Shown here: piece after piece, positions 24,894 to 33,763 of the stretch
Layout: each line of letters opens with the position of its first letter
Position numbering within the stretch: the stretch's first letter is position 1
Source of the DNA: Thermoleophilia bacterium
Lineage (GTDB): Bacteria > Actinomycetota > Thermoleophilia > Miltoncostaeales > Miltoncostaeaceae
Direction: 5' to 3'
Assembly: GCA_028285405.1 (NCBI GenBank)
Contig: JANQPH010000029.1
Location: forward strand, 1 to 51,796
Length of the DNA stretch: 51,796 nt
Program-made: the position numbers and the translations under genes
Notes under the pieces: model-generated
Database searches by the model: none
Told to the model about the DNA's origin: nothing
The model's input: the letters and a program-made list of their open reading frames with translations, nothing else

Positions 24894-25242
24894 GTATGAC
24901 GCCCCCACGATCTCCGCGCCACCGACGCCCGCGATGGCCGCCCTGTTCGGCGGGTTGGCCGATCCGACGCGGCTCGAGCTGCTGCGTCGGGTCGTGAGGG
25001 ACGGGCCGCAGTCGGTCGGCGACCTGGTCGAGGCCTCGGGGATTCGCCAGCCCTCGGTGTCCAAGCATCTGGCCTGCCTGCACGGGTGTGGCCTGCTCGA
25101 GCGCGAGCGGCGCGGCCGTGTCGTCGTCTACTCGGTCTGCAACGAGGACGTCGTCGGTCTGCTCGACGCCGGCGAGCGCGTCTGGGCGGCCGCTCGCTGT
25201 GGCGACAGCTGTGAATGCCTCATCTGCTGCGAGAGGGGGTGA
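24892..25242 (+). CDS. ArsR/SmtB-family metal-sensing repressor, CmtR-like
   Basis: A 116-residue winged-helix repressor. The recognition region is LVEASGIRQPSVSKHLACLHGCGLL (a split of helices 4 and 5), followed by the RERRGRVVVY wing. Cys62 and Cys66 in the DNA-recognition helix have the CxxxC spacing of the Cd/Pb sensor CmtR of Mycobacterium, and the C-terminal tail supplies further cysteines (103, 107, 109, 112, 113), the counterpart of CmtR Cys102. The protein should leave DNA when it binds a soft metal such as Cd(II) or Pb(II). The start is ATG 24892. The cysteine-rich peptide gene follows 4 bp after the stop. The metal is inferred from spacing only. Confidence 0.82.
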   Translation: MYDAPTISAPPTPAMAALFGGLADPTRLELLRRVVRDGPQSVGDLVEASGIRQPSVSKHLACLHGCGLLERERRGRVVVYSVCNEDVVGLLDAGERVWAAARCGDSCECLICCERG

Positions 25243-25246
25243 TCAG

Positions 25247-25309
25247 ATGAACGAGCCACCGTGCTCCTGCCCGTGCCCGAGCTGCCCGTGCCGATGCTGC
25301 GAGGAGTGA
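25247..25309 (+). CDS. 20-residue metallothionein-like cysteine-rich peptide
   Basis: A very short gene, 20 codons plus TGA, starting at ATG 25247, only 4 bp after the repressor's stop and with GAGGGGG about 7 nt upstream. The peptide has seven cysteines in 20 residues, in the core CSCPCPSCPCRCC, flanked by MNEPP and EE. The CxC and CC spacing is that of metallothioneins and other thiolate metal-cluster peptides; no hydrophobic segment is present. The position behind a CmtR-like sensor suggests it sequesters the same soft metal, or delivers it to the repressor. I know of no described family with this sequence. Expression is not shown by sequence alone; the ribosome-binding site and the tight spacing are the main support. 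Confidence 0.6.
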   Translation: MNEPPCSCPCPSCPCRCCEE

Positions 25310-25329
25310 TCCCTCGCAGCCGGCGCGCG

Positions 25330-25737
25330 TCATCGTGCGGTTGAGCGCGAGCCGCGTCGACGAGTGGGCTGGCGTGTCGCGACGGTCGCGACGACACGCC
25401 AGCCCACGATCATCAGCGCGAGCACCAGCGCGGTCACGATGACGAAGGACGGCTCGAGGTCGCGGCCCGGAAGCGCGCTTCGCAGCAGCAGACCTCCGAT
25501 CACGGTGATCGCCCAGATGGATGCGCCGGTGGCGAGCGCCGCCGGGTGGCGCCAGGCACGGGTCACCGCCCAGCCGCCTGCGAGCGCGATGGCGAAGGGG
25601 GAGAGGGCGAGCAGGCCGCCCGCCGAGAGGACGCCGTCGTCGTGGCTCACGCGGCCGATCGCGACGAAGGCGACGACCGAGACGGCGTCGAGGAGGAGGG
25701 CGGTCCGGGCGCGCATCACCGGCATCGTCCCAGCCAT
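25330..25737 (-). CDS. DUF3054 family membrane protein
   Basis: A 135-residue protein with four transmembrane helices. LLLDAVSVVAFVAIGRVSHDDG near the N-terminus, GGWAVTRAWRHP in the middle and a C-terminal basic tail are the pattern of the DUF3054 family, which is widespread in actinobacteria and of unknown function. It lies 18 bp behind the small gene at 25756 on the same strand and is convergent with the cysteine-rich peptide gene. Confidence 0.78.
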   Translation of the reverse strand: MAGTMPVMRARTALLLDAVSVVAFVAIGRVSHDDGVLSAGGLLALSPFAIALAGGWAVTRAWRHPAALATGASIWAITVIGGLLLRSALPGRDLEPSFVIVTALVLALMIVGWRVVATVATRQPTRRRGSRSTAR

Positions 25738-25755
25738 GCGCCCGCGCCGGAAGCG

Positions 25756-25977
25756 CTACGGGCTCAGGATCGGCACGAGCTGGTCCGGCGGCACCCAGCC
25801 CGCCTCGCGCTCGCCATGGCGATCGCGGAGCCAGACCCGGACGATCTGCGCTCCCACTCCCCAGCGGCGCTGCAGCTCGGCCCGGGTGACCTCGACGATC
25901 GCGCCGTCCTCGTCGAGCAGCCGCATCCCGGGTGACAGCCCCCTCGCGGGAACCTCGATCAGCGCTCTGATCCCCAT
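25756..25977 (-). CDS. Small soluble protein of unknown function
   Basis: A 73-residue protein (MGIRALIEVPARGLSPGMRL at the start, then VEVTRAELQRRWGVGAQIV). It contains a short amphipathic helix and several beta-prone stretches; no membrane segment or cysteine. TATCCT sits exactly 7 nt before the ATG, strong support for a leaderless start. It probably leads an operon with the DUF3054 gene. Family not recognised. Confidence 0.55.
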   Translation of the reverse strand: MGIRALIEVPARGLSPGMRLLDEDGAIVEVTRAELQRRWGVGAQIVRVWLRDRHGEREAGWVPPDQLVPILSP

Positions 25978-25984
25978 GTTGTCG

Positions 25985-25990
25985 AGGATA
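25985..25990 (-). promoter_or_regulatory. Probable -10 box (TATCCT) for the 25977 gene
   Basis: TATCCT on the minus strand ends 7 nt before the ATG at 25977. It is the best match to a -10 hexamer among the leaderless candidates in this window. Confidence 0.5.
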
Positions 25991-26063
25991 CGAGCGGTGT
26001 CATGCGGGTCGATTCATGCCGTGTGAAGGCCACGTTAGGGCGCGGGCGCCACGAGCTCACGGC

Positions 26064-26843
26064 TCAGTACCCCAGGCCGTCGAGCGCCTCCATCTCGGAG
26101 TCCTCGAGCGCGAAGTCGAACACGTCCCGGTTCGCCGCGATCCGCCCACGGTCTCGTGAGCGCGGGATCGCCGGCACGCCTTGCTGGATGGACCAGCGGA
26201 TGAGCACCTGCGCGGCGGATCGGCGATGGCGCTCGGCGATTGCGCCGACGAGCGGGTGGGACAACCCCTGGCCGCGCGCGAGCGGGCTGTAGCCCTCCAG
26301 CACGACGCCGAGCTCGTCGTGGGTGGCGACCGTCGCCCGCGAGTACGAGAAGGGGCTGAAGTCGATCTGGTTGACTGCAGGGCGGATCGTGGCGTCGGCG
26401 ACCAGCTCGCGCAGGCCGCGGTCCGACCAGTTCGAGACGCCGATCGCGCGAGCGAGACCGCGGCGATGCTGGTCTTCGAGCGCGGGCCAGTGGCGACCGC
26501 TGCCGCCGCGCGGGGAGTGGATCAGGTAGAGGTCGACCCACTCCATGCCGAGGCGGTCGAGGCTCCTGGTCAGACCGGACTCCGGCTCCTCGCTCGCCCG
26601 CAGCTTGGTCGTGACGAAGACCTCCTCGCGCGGGATCCCGCTGTCGCGGATCGCGTCACCCACGCTCGCCTCGTTGCGATAGCCCGCCGCCGTGTCGATG
26701 TGGCGGTAGCCGGCGTCGAGCGCGGCTCGGACCGCGTCGTAGGTCTCGCGGCCGAGCTCGAGCTGCCAGACGCCCAGGCCGATCAGCGGCATGTCGACAC
26801 CCGGCGCGATCGTGACGCTGGGCTCGCCGGCGAACTCGGGCAC
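26064..26843 (-). CDS. Aldo/keto reductase (2,5-diketogluconate reductase-like)
   Basis: A 259-residue NADPH-dependent reductase. The full catalytic tetrad is present: Asp50 and Tyr55 in HIDTAAGYRNE, Lys80 in VTTKLR and His109 in LIHSPRG. GVSNWS, NQIDFSPF and IPRSRDRGRIAAN complete the AKR signatures; the last would contact the NADPH phosphate. It reduces aldehydes or ketones to alcohols. The start is GTG 26843, with TAGGCT 6 nt upstream. Confidence 0.9.
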   Translation of the reverse strand: MPEFAGEPSVTIAPGVDMPLIGLGVWQLELGRETYDAVRAALDAGYRHIDTAAGYRNEASVGDAIRDSGIPREEVFVTTKLRASEEPESGLTRSLDRLGMEWVDLYLIHSPRGGSGRHWPALEDQHRRGLARAIGVSNWSDRGLRELVADATIRPAVNQIDFSPFSYSRATVATHDELGVVLEGYSPLARGQGLSHPLVGAIAERHRRSAAQVLIRWSIQQGVPAIPRSRDRGRIAANRDVFDFALEDSEMEALDGLGY

Positions 26844-26849
26844 AGCGAC

Positions 26850-26855
26850 AGCCTA
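26850..26855 (-). promoter_or_regulatory. Probable -10 box (TAGGCT) of the aldo/keto reductase gene
   Basis: TAGGCT on the minus strand ends 6 nt before the GTG start at 26843, with no Shine-Dalgarno between. Confidence 0.45.
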
Positions 26856-26898
26856 GTCGCCGGTGCGCCGATGATCGGGCGCGACCCGCCCGTGTCGT

Positions 26899-27972
26899 TC
26901 AGCCGCTCCGGCCTCGAGCCCCGCGGGCGGTGCGCTCGGCGTCGACCGGCGCGAGGGCGGTCCGAACCGCCGGCGCCACCTCGGTGCCGAAGAGCTCGAT
27001 CGCACGCATCACGCGGTCGTGGGGCAGCCCACCGATGTCGGGCTGGAGCAGGAACCGGTCGAGGCCGAACATCTCGTGCTCGCTGAGGATCCGATCGACG
27101 ACCGCCGGCGGATCCCCGACGACGAGTGCGCTGTCCGGCCCGAGCGTCTGCTCGACGTGCGCGGCCGACACGGGTCCCCAGCCTCGCTCACGGCCCAGCT
27201 GGGTCATCACCCGGGCGTACGCGGGCGAGAACGCCGCCGCGGCGGTCCTCGCCGAGTCGGCCACGAAGCCGATCGAGCTGACCCCGACCGAAAGCGCCGC
27301 CGGGTCGTGGCCGGACTCGGTGCCCACGGTCCGGTACAGCTCGGCGAGCGGCGCGAAGCGGTCGGGCGACCCGCCGATGATCCCGATGACCAGGGGCAAT
27401 CCGAGGCGCCCGGCGCGCGCGACCGACGCCGGGGTGCCGCCGACCGCGATCGAGATCGGGATGCGCGCCTGCACGGGCCGTGGGTAGACGCCGCGGTCGT
27501 CGAGCGAGGGGCGCAGGCTCCCGCTCCACGTGACCCGCTCGTCCTCCTGGAGCGCGAGCAGCAGCTCGAGCTTCTCCTCGAAGAGCGCCTCGTAGTCGTC
27601 GAGGTCGTACCCGAAGAGCGGAAACGACTCGATGAACGAGCCCCGGCCGGCGATGATCTCGGCGCGCCCATCCGAGATCTGGTCGACGGTCGCGAACTGC
27701 TGGAACACCCGGACCGGATCGTCCGACCCCAGGACCGTGACCGCGCTCGTCAGGCGGATCCGCGACGTCCGCGCCGCCGCGGCGGCCAGGACGACCGCCG
27801 GTGCTGACACTGGGAAGTCGGGCCGGTGGTGCTCTCCGACGCCGAAGACGTCGAGCCCCGTCTCGTCGGCGAGCGAGATGCGCTCGAGCAGCTGGCGCAT
27901 CGCGAGCGCGGGGTCGCCGCCGTTGGTCGCTCCGGGCTCGGCGTCGCCGAAGCTCATCACTCCGATCTGCAC
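26899..27972 (-). CDS. LLM-class flavin-dependent oxidoreductase (luciferase-like)
   Basis: A 357-residue TIM-barrel monooxygenase of the bacterial luciferase superfamily. Typical segments are VFGVGEHHRPDF (43-54 region), RIRLTSAVTVLGSDDPVRVFQQFATVDQISDGRAEIIAGRGSF split across the flavin phosphate site, and ISIAVGGTP. Either FMN or F420 is possible as cofactor; the sequence does not decide. The start is GTG 27972, two residues before the first strand (IGVMSFG); the longer frame overlaps the divergent HAD gene and is not homologous. Confidence 0.86.
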   Translation of the reverse strand: MQIGVMSFGDAEPGATNGGDPALAMRQLLERISLADETGLDVFGVGEHHRPDFPVSAPAVVLAAAAARTSRIRLTSAVTVLGSDDPVRVFQQFATVDQISDGRAEIIAGRGSFIESFPLFGYDLDDYEALFEEKLELLLALQEDERVTWSGSLRPSLDDRGVYPRPVQARIPISIAVGGTPASVARAGRLGLPLVIGIIGGSPDRFAPLAELYRTVGTESGHDPAALSVGVSSIGFVADSARTAAAAFSPAYARVMTQLGRERGWGPVSAAHVEQTLGPDSALVVGDPPAVVDRILSEHEMFGLDRFLLQPDIGGLPHDRVMRAIELFGTEVAPAVRTALAPVDAERTARGARGRSG

Positions 27973-28027
27973 GCGCTGACGATGGCAGGTTTCGACGCTC
28001 GGGCGGGAGCAGCGATACTCAGGCGCG

Positions 28028-28855
28028 GTGTCCGGTACCGACGAGGCGAAGACGGCCGACTTCACGATCGCGCTCGATCTGGACGGGGTGGTCTGGCGAG
28101 GCCGCCGCGTGATCCCCGGCTCGGCCGAGGCCGTTCTCGCGCTGCGGGAGGCCGGCCTGCGCGTCGGATTCGTCTCGAACAACTCCACCGCGCCGATCGG
28201 AGCGGTGGTGGATCGGCTGCGCCGAGCCGGGGTGGAGGCCGAGCCATCCGAGGTCATCACCAGCGCCCAGGCCGCCGCTGCCCAGATGCGGTCGGTTCTC
28301 CCCGAGGGCGCCGCGGTGCTCGTCGTCGGCGAGACGGGGATCAGCGAGGCGCTCGCCGATGTCGGGCTGTCCCCGGTCGCCAGCCACTCGGGGCGGCGCG
28401 TCGCGGGGGTGATCGCGGGCCTCGATACGGCCTTCGACTACGCGGCGCTCGACGCCGCGCTGCAGGCGATCTGGTCCGGAGCGAGGTTCATCGCGACCAA
28501 TACCGACCCGACGCTGCCGGTCGAGGACGGCGCCCGCCCCGGGTCCGGGGCGATCGTCTCGGCCATCGCGACGGCGAGCGGTGTCGACCCGCATGTCGCG
28601 GGCAAGCCGCACCCGCCGATCGCGCGGCTCGTGCGCACGCGGCTGGGCGAGACCGGCGTCGTGGTCGGCGATCGGCCCGATACCGACGGGGCGCTGGCGG
28701 AGACCCTCGGCTGGCCGTTCGCGCTCGTGCTGTCAGGGGTGACCGCTGACGCGCGCCAGTCTGGCGCCGACATCGTGGCTGACGATCTCCGTGGCCTGGT
28801 GCCGGCGCTCCTGGGGGCGGCGGGTCGAGCGGTGTCCGCCGACCCGGGTCGCTGA
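28028..28855 (+). CDS. HAD-IIA family sugar phosphatase (NagD-like)
   Basis: A 275-residue HAD phosphatase of subfamily IIA. Motif I is IALDLDGVVWRG, motif II is FVSNNSTAP, the type II cap follows, and motif III is VVVGDRPDTDGALA with the KPHPPIARL lysine loop. NagD-type enzymes dephosphorylate nucleotides, p-nitrophenyl phosphate-like compounds or phosphoglycolate. GTG 28028 follows a GATACT box by 8 nt. Its stop lies about 20 bp before the glycine riboswitch, but it is not part of that operon by function. Confidence 0.87.
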   Translation: MSGTDEAKTADFTIALDLDGVVWRGRRVIPGSAEAVLALREAGLRVGFVSNNSTAPIGAVVDRLRRAGVEAEPSEVITSAQAAAAQMRSVLPEGAAVLVVGETGISEALADVGLSPVASHSGRRVAGVIAGLDTAFDYAALDAALQAIWSGARFIATNTDPTLPVEDGARPGSGAIVSAIATASGVDPHVAGKPHPPIARLVRTRLGETGVVVGDRPDTDGALAETLGWPFALVLSGVTADARQSGADIVADDLRGLVPALLGAAGRAVSADPGR

Positions 28856-28875
28856 TACGGTTCGGGGCGCCGATC

Positions 28876-29055
28876 GCCGCCGTGGGAGAGTCCGACCGAG
28901 AGTCGGCGCCGAAGGAGCAACCGCCCCGGAATCTCTCAGGCACCCGGACCGTGGTGGGCGCGGCAGCGCTGGAAAGCGGATGAGGCTCATCCCGCCGACG
29001 GGGAAAGCTCGACAGGTTCGAGGGCATCTCTCAGGCACCAGGACAGCGGGGGCCA
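28876..29055 (+). promoter_or_regulatory. Tandem glycine riboswitch (gcvT type) upstream of gcvP
   Basis: Two aptamers in series. The first (about 28880-28957) has GGGAGAG, CGCCGAAGGAGCAA and AATCTCTCAGGCACC, the conserved elements of the gcvT class. The second (about 28962-29052) has GGAAAGC, GCCGACGGGGAAAGCTC and ATCTCTCAGGCACCAGGACAGCG. They end about 38 nt before the gcvP ATG. Glycine binding is known to switch on glycine cleavage genes. No obvious terminator stem with a T-tract is visible after the second aptamer, so control may act on translation. Confidence 0.93.
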
Positions 29056-29089
29056 GACAGCCCTGCCGCGCAACTGGGAGACGCCGACC

Positions 29090-31960
29090 ATGACCGACCG
29101 CCTCACGCTTGACGAGCTGGAGCGCCGCGACGACTTCGCCTCGCGCCACATCGGGCCCGATGTGACTGAGCAGCGACGGATGCTCGATGCCATCGGCGTC
29201 GAGAGCCTGGACGCACTCCTGGACGAGACGATCCCGGAGGCGATCCGCGTCCGACAGGACCCGGACGTGTCCGGTCCGCTGACCGAGCCCGAGGCGATCG
29301 CGGCCGCCCGGGAGGTCGCCGCCGAGAACGAGGTCCTCGAGTCGCTGATCGGCATGGGCTATCACGACACGATCACTCCGCCGGTGATCCTGCGCAACGT
29401 CATCGAGGATCCCGCGTGGTACACGGCCTACACGCCGTACCAGCCCGAGATCTCCCAGGGTCGGCTCGAGGCGCTGCTCAACTTCCAGACCGTCGTCGCG
29501 GACCTGACCGGCCTTCCGCTGGCGAACGCGTCGCTCCTCGACGAGGGCACCGCGGCGGCCGAGGCGATGACCATGGCGATGCGCGCCGCCAGGTCGGAGT
29601 CAGCGACGTTCTTCGTGGACAGCGGCTGCCATCCGCAGACCATCGCGGTCGTGGAGGGTCGGGCCGAGCCGATCGGCGTCGAGGTCGTCGTCGGCGACCC
29701 GAGCGAGATCCCGGCTGAGCTCTTCGGTGCCCTGCTCGCGAGCCCTCGATCGACCGGTGAGGTGCCCGATCTGACGGAGCCGATCGATCGTGTCCACGAG
29801 GCCGGTGGGCTGGCCGTGGTGGTCAGCGACCCGCTGGCGTTGGTGCTGATGCGCTCGCCCGGCGAGATGGGCGCCGACATCGCGGTCGGCTCGATGCAGC
29901 GCTACGGCGTCCCGATGGGCTTCGGCGGGCCCCATGCGGGGTTCGTGGCCACCAAGGACGAGCTGGCTCGCTCGCTCCCGGGGCGTCTGGTCGGGGTGTC
30001 GCTCGATGTCGCGGGGCGGCCGGCGCTCCGGCTCGCGCTCCAGACCCGGGAGCAGCACATCCGGCGCGAGAAGGCGACCAGCAACGTCTGCACCGCGCAG
30101 GTGCTCCTGGCGGTGGTCGCGGGCATGTACGCCGTCTGGCACGGGCCCGAGGGGCTTCGTCGCATCGCCGAGCGTGTGCACCGGTACACGAGCGTCCTCG
30201 CCGAGGGGCTCCGCGCGGGGGGCATCGAGGTCCTGTCCGAGACCTGGTTCGACACGATCCGGGTGGCGCCAGCGAACGGCGCCGACGCCGCGATGCGCGC
30301 GGCGCTCGGAGAAGGGCTCAACCTGCGACGGATCGACGACGCGACGGTTGGGATCACGCTCGACGAGGCGACGACCCGGGCGACGATCGAGCGGGTGTGG
30401 CGGGCGCTCGGCGTGTCGGGTGACGTGGTGGAGCTCGACGCCGGCGCGACACCGGGGCTGGCGGAGGGGCTCCGGCGCACCGACGAGATCCTCGGCCACC
30501 CCGTCTTCCACCGGCACCACACCGAGCACGAGATGCTGCGCTACCTGCGGCAGCTGAGCGACAGGGACCTGGCGCTCGATCGCACGATGATCCCGCTCGG
30601 CTCGTGCACGATGAAGCTGAACGCCACCACGGAGATGATCCCGATCACGTGGCCGGAGTTCGCGCGGATGCACCCGTTCGCGCCCCAGGAGCAGACGCGC
30701 GGCTACCGACGGATGATCGCCGAGCTCGAGTCGGCCCTGTGCGCCGCGACCGGCTACGACGCGGTCTCCCTGCAGCCGAACGCGGGCAGCCAGGGCGAGC
30801 TGGCGGGGCTTCTGGCGATCCGGGCCTACCACCGAGAGAACGGCGACGACACGCGCACCGTCTGCCTGATCCCGAGCTCGGCCCACGGCACCAACGCCGC
30901 CTCGGCCGTGATGGCCGGCATGTCGGTCGGCGTCGTCGCCTGTGACGCCGACGGGAACGTCGATCTCGCCGACCTGCGCGCGAAGGCCCGAGAGGCCGGT
31001 GAGTCACTGGCGGCGCTGATGGTCACGTACCCGTCCACCCACGGGGTCTTCGAGGAGGACATCAGGGAGATCTGCGACGTGGTGCACGACCACGGCGGCC
31101 AGGTCTACGTCGACGGCGCGAACCTGAACGCGCTCGTCGGTCTCGCCAAGCCCGGCGAGTTCGGGGCGGACGTCTCGCACCTGAACCTCCACAAGACCTT
31201 CTGCATCCCGCATGGCGGAGGCGGACCCGGTGTCGGGCCCGTCGCGGTCCGCGCGCACCTGGCGAAGCACCTTCCGGCCCACCCGGTCGTGTCCGTTGCC
31301 GGTCCGGAGCCCGGCATCGCGCCCATCTCGGCGGCGCCGTGGGGCTCGGCCGGGATCCTCGTGATCCCGTGGGTGTACATCTCGCTGATGGGGCCGGCCG
31401 GTCTCACGAAGGCGAGCGAGGTGGCGATCCTGAACGCGAACTACGTCGCCTCACGGCTCGATCCGCACTACCCGGTCCTCTACAGCGGAGCGCACGGTCG
31501 GGTGGCGCACGAGTGCATCCTCGACCTGCGTCCGATCAAGGACGGGTCGGGCGTGACCGTTGACGATGTCGCCAAGCGGCTCATGGACCACGGATTCCAC
31601 GCGCCGACCATGTCGTTCCCGGTCCCGGGCACGCTCATGGTCGAGCCGACCGAGTCCGAGTCCCTCGCCGAGCTCGATCGCTTCTGCGACGCGATGATCG
31701 CCATCAGGGAGGAGATCCGGCGGGTCGAGGCGGGGGAGTGGACCGTCGAGGACAACCCGCTGCGCGGCGCGCCGCACACCGCGGACGACCTCGCGACCGA
31801 CAACTGGACGCGCGGGTACTCGCGGGACGTCGCGGCCTATCCGCTGCCGGGTGTCATCGCCACGAAGTACTGGCCGCCGGTGGGACGGATCGACTCGGTT
31901 CACGGTGACCGCAACCTGGTGTGCTCGTGCCCGCCGGTCGAGGAGCTGGCCTCCGTCTGA
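29090..31960 (+). CDS. gcvP: Glycine dehydrogenase (decarboxylating), P protein, single-chain form
   Basis: A 956-residue PLP enzyme that decarboxylates glycine and passes the aminomethyl group to the lipoyl H protein. The two homologous halves are fused, as in E. coli and mitochondria, and not split into GcvPA and GcvPB. The cofactor lysine is Lys702 in [22 protein letters not shown]-like SRHIGPD opens the protein and [17 protein letters not shown]-like residues follow. GcvT and GcvH are not next to it. Expression is expected to rise with glycine through the tandem riboswitch directly upstream. Confidence 0.97.
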   Translation: MTDRLTLDELERRDDFASRHIGPDVTEQRRMLDAIGVESLDALLDETIPEAIRVRQDPDVSGPLTEPEAIAAAREVAAENEVLESLIGMGYHDTITPPVILRNVIEDPAWYTAYTPYQPEISQGRLEALLNFQTVVADLTGLPLANASLLDEGTAAAEAMTMAMRAARSESATFFVDSGCHPQTIAVVEGRAEPIGVEVVVGDPSEIPAELFGALLASPRSTGEVPDLTEPIDRVHEAGGLAVVVSDPLALVLMRSPGEMGADIAVGSMQRYGVPMGFGGPHAGFVATKDELARSLPGRLVGVSLDVAGRPALRLALQTREQHIRREKATSNVCTAQVLLAVVAGMYAVWHGPEGLRRIAERVHRYTSVLAEGLRAGGIEVLSETWFDTIRVAPANGADAAMRAALGEGLNLRRIDDATVGITLDEATTRATIERVWRALGVSGDVVELDAGATPGLAEGLRRTDEILGHPVFHRHHTEHEMLRYLRQLSDRDLALDRTMIPLGSCTMKLNATTEMIPITWPEFARMHPFAPQEQTRGYRRMIAELESALCAATGYDAVSLQPNAGSQGELAGLLAIRAYHRENGDDTRTVCLIPSSAHGTNAASAVMAGMSVGVVACDADGNVDLADLRAKAREAGESLAALMVTYPSTHGVFEEDIREICDVVHDHGGQVYVDGANLNALVGLAKPGEFGADVSHLNLHKTFCIPHGGGGPGVGPVAVRAHLAKHLPAHPVVSVAGPEPGIAPISAAPWGSAGILVIPWVYISLMGPAGLTKASEVAILNANYVASRLDPHYPVLYSGAHGRVAHECILDLRPIKDGSGVTVDDVAKRLMDHGFHAPTMSFPVPGTLMVEPTESESLAELDRFCDAMIAIREEIRRVEAGEWTVEDNPLRGAPHTADDLATDNWTRGYSRDVAAYPLPGVIATKYWPPVGRIDSVHGDRNLVCSCPPVEELASV

Positions 31961-32002
31961 GGCGTCCGCACCCGCCCGCCGCGGCCATCTTCCGTTGACC
32001 GC

Positions 32003-32034
32003 CGCCACACGGGGCCGACAGACTCCGTGTGGCG
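32003..32034 (+). terminator. Hairpin after gcvP
   Basis: A perfect 10-bp stem (CGCCACACGG / CCGTGTGGCG) with a 12-nt loop begins 42 bp after the gcvP stop. It lacks a T-tract. Confidence 0.55.
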
Positions 32035-32072
32035 CCTCGGCGCCGTGACGTCACGATCTGGCGGGAGTCTCG

Positions 32073-33668
32073 ATGAGCGATCGGCGGAGCGGGTGGGCGG
32101 CAGCGGTCGGAATGGCGGTCGTCACCGCCGTGGCGATCGTCGCGTCGGTGCTGGTCGTCGAGCTCGGCGCTGGCGGGCAGTCGGCGTCGGCCGACGAGGC
32201 GAGCGCGCCGGTTCGCTCGGAGCTGGCGAACCAGCCGACCCTGACCAGGGCCGAGGTCGAGGCCACCATCCCGGAGCTCGACGCGATCGTCGAGACCGCG
32301 ATGGCCGAGACGAGCGTGCCCGGTGTCGCCGTCGCGGTGGTGTTCGACGACGAGGTGATCCACGCGCAGGGATACGGCGTGCGGACCGCGGGTGGCGCTG
32401 ACCCGGTCGATCCCGAGACCGTCTTCCAGGTCGCATCGCTCTCGAAGCCGATCTCCAGCACGATCATGTCCGGCCTGGTCGGGCGGGGCGCCTTCGCGTG
32501 GGAGGACCCGGTCAGCGAGTACAACCCCGACTTCGCCCTGGCCGACGCCGACTCCACCGAGGCGGTCAGCTTCGCCGACCTGTTCTCGCACACGAGCGGG
32601 CTGCCCGGGGTCGCCGGCAACGAGCTGGAGCAGATCGGCTACGGCCGCGACGAGATCCTGCGCCGCCTCCGCCTGGTGCCCGTCGAGCCGCTCGGCGAGG
32701 TCTACTCGTACTCCAACTTCGGGATGACCGCCGGGGGCGAGTCGGCCGCCGTCGCCGCCGGGGGCACCTGGGAGGACCTCGCCGACGAGGTCCTGTTCGG
32801 CCCCGCTGGGATGACGTCCACGAGCATGCGCCACGAGGACTACCTCGCCGCGGACAATCGGGCCGAACTGCACGTCGAGACCGCTCCCGGCGTGTGGTCG
32901 GCGGACTTCGAGCGAACGCCGGACGCCCAGGCGCCGGCCGGCGGGGTGAGTTCGAACGTGGTCGACCTGGCCCGGTGGATGCGGATCATGCTCGCCCAAG
33001 GCCAGCTCGACGGCGAGCGGGTCATCGACGCGGACGCGCTCGCGCTCACCAAAGAGCCGAGGATCGACACGCGCCCGGGCGCCGCATACGGCCTCGGGTG
33101 GAACATCTCCACGGACGAGGCCGGCCGGGCCCGCTGGAACCACTCCGGCGCCTTCTCGGTCGGCGCGGCGACCGCCGCGGCGGCGCTGCCCGAGGAGAAC
33201 CTCGGGATCGTGGTCCTGACCAACGGCGCCCCCGTGGGCGTGCCCGAGGCGATCAGCGAGACCTACCTGGACTACGTCGAGACGGGTGTGGTCGCGGACG
33301 GGTTCGTCGACGTCTGGCGCGAGCGGTTCGCCGGTGTCTACGGCGAGCCGGAGGACCTGGGCGAGCGCCCCGCAGATCCCGAGCCCGCCCGGGACGATGG
33401 TGCCTACGTCGGCACGTACGCCAACGACTACGTGGGCGAGGCGCGGGTCGTCGCCCGCGACGGCGGGCTGGCGCTCCTCCTGGGCCCGGAGGGGGTGGAG
33501 TTCCCGCTCACGCACCTCGACGCGGACACGTTCACCTTCGTCCTGTCCCCGGAGCTGCCGAGCTTCGCCTCACGGGTGGCGTTCGACGTCGGGCAGGACG
33601 GGATCGCGAAGTCCGTGACGATCGGCGAGTTCGACGTCGGCGGCCTCGGCACGCTCGAGCGCGTCTGA
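32073..33668 (+). CDS. Serine hydrolase, class C beta-lactamase / penicillin-binding-protein fold (S12 family)
   Basis: A 531-residue exported or membrane-anchored protein. Residues 12-34 form a single N-terminal hydrophobic segment (signal anchor). The catalytic motifs are Ser122-Leu-Ser-Lys125 (SxxK), Tyr213-Ser-Asn215 (YxN) and HSG in RWNHSGAF in place of KTG. The HxG third motif and the C-terminal 110-residue beta domain (GTYANDYVGEARV, resembling DUF3471) are usual in esterase or D-aminopeptidase-like members, not in antibiotic-degrading enzymes. The substrate is unknown. The start is ATG 32073. Confidence 0.85.
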   Translation: MSDRRSGWAAAVGMAVVTAVAIVASVLVVELGAGGQSASADEASAPVRSELANQPTLTRAEVEATIPELDAIVETAMAETSVPGVAVAVVFDDEVIHAQGYGVRTAGGADPVDPETVFQVASLSKPISSTIMSGLVGRGAFAWEDPVSEYNPDFALADADSTEAVSFADLFSHTSGLPGVAGNELEQIGYGRDEILRRLRLVPVEPLGEVYSYSNFGMTAGGESAAVAAGGTWEDLADEVLFGPAGMTSTSMRHEDYLAADNRAELHVETAPGVWSADFERTPDAQAPAGGVSSNVVDLARWMRIMLAQGQLDGERVIDADALALTKEPRIDTRPGAAYGLGWNISTDEAGRARWNHSGAFSVGAATAAAALPEENLGIVVLTNGAPVGVPEAISETYLDYVETGVVADGFVDVWRERFAGVYGEPEDLGERPADPEPARDDGAYVGTYANDYVGEARVVARDGGLALLLGPEGVEFPLTHLDADTFTFVLSPELPSFASRVAFDVGQDGIAKSVTIGEFDVGGLGTLERV

Positions 33669-33669
33669 G

Positions 33670-33714
33670 CTTGGCCGCTCCGGCCGAGCGAAACCGCAAA
33701 GGCTCAAGGCCTTT
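33670..33714 (+). terminator. Two adjacent hairpins after the S12-family gene
   Basis: CTTGGCCG-CTC-CGGCCGAG (33670-33688, one wobble) is followed by AAAGGC-TCAAG-GCCTTT (33698-33714) and then CCAGTTTCTTT. The second hairpin with its T-rich tail is close to a standard intrinsic terminator. Confidence 0.6.
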
Positions 33715-33750
33715 CCAGTTTCTTTACCCGGCTGCGCCCGGAGGCCTGGA

Positions 33751-33756
33751 TAGGGT
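33751..33756 (+). promoter_or_regulatory. Probable -10 box (TAGGGT) of the GH26/DUF1800/DUF1501/cupredoxin operon
   Basis: TAGGGT ends 7 nt before ATG 33764 with no ribosome-binding site between, suggesting a leaderless operon message. A TTTACC at 33723-33728 is a weak -35 candidate, because the 22-bp spacing is long. Confidence 0.45.
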
Positions 33757-33763
33757 CCGCCGC

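Noticed and set aside
25330-25410. Extension of the cysteine-rich peptide beyond 25309
   Set aside because: TGA at 25307-25309 is in frame and the following bases belong to the convergent DUF3054 gene.
32003-32034. Riboswitch before the S12-family gene
   Set aside because: A single simple stem directly after gcvP is better explained as a terminator.
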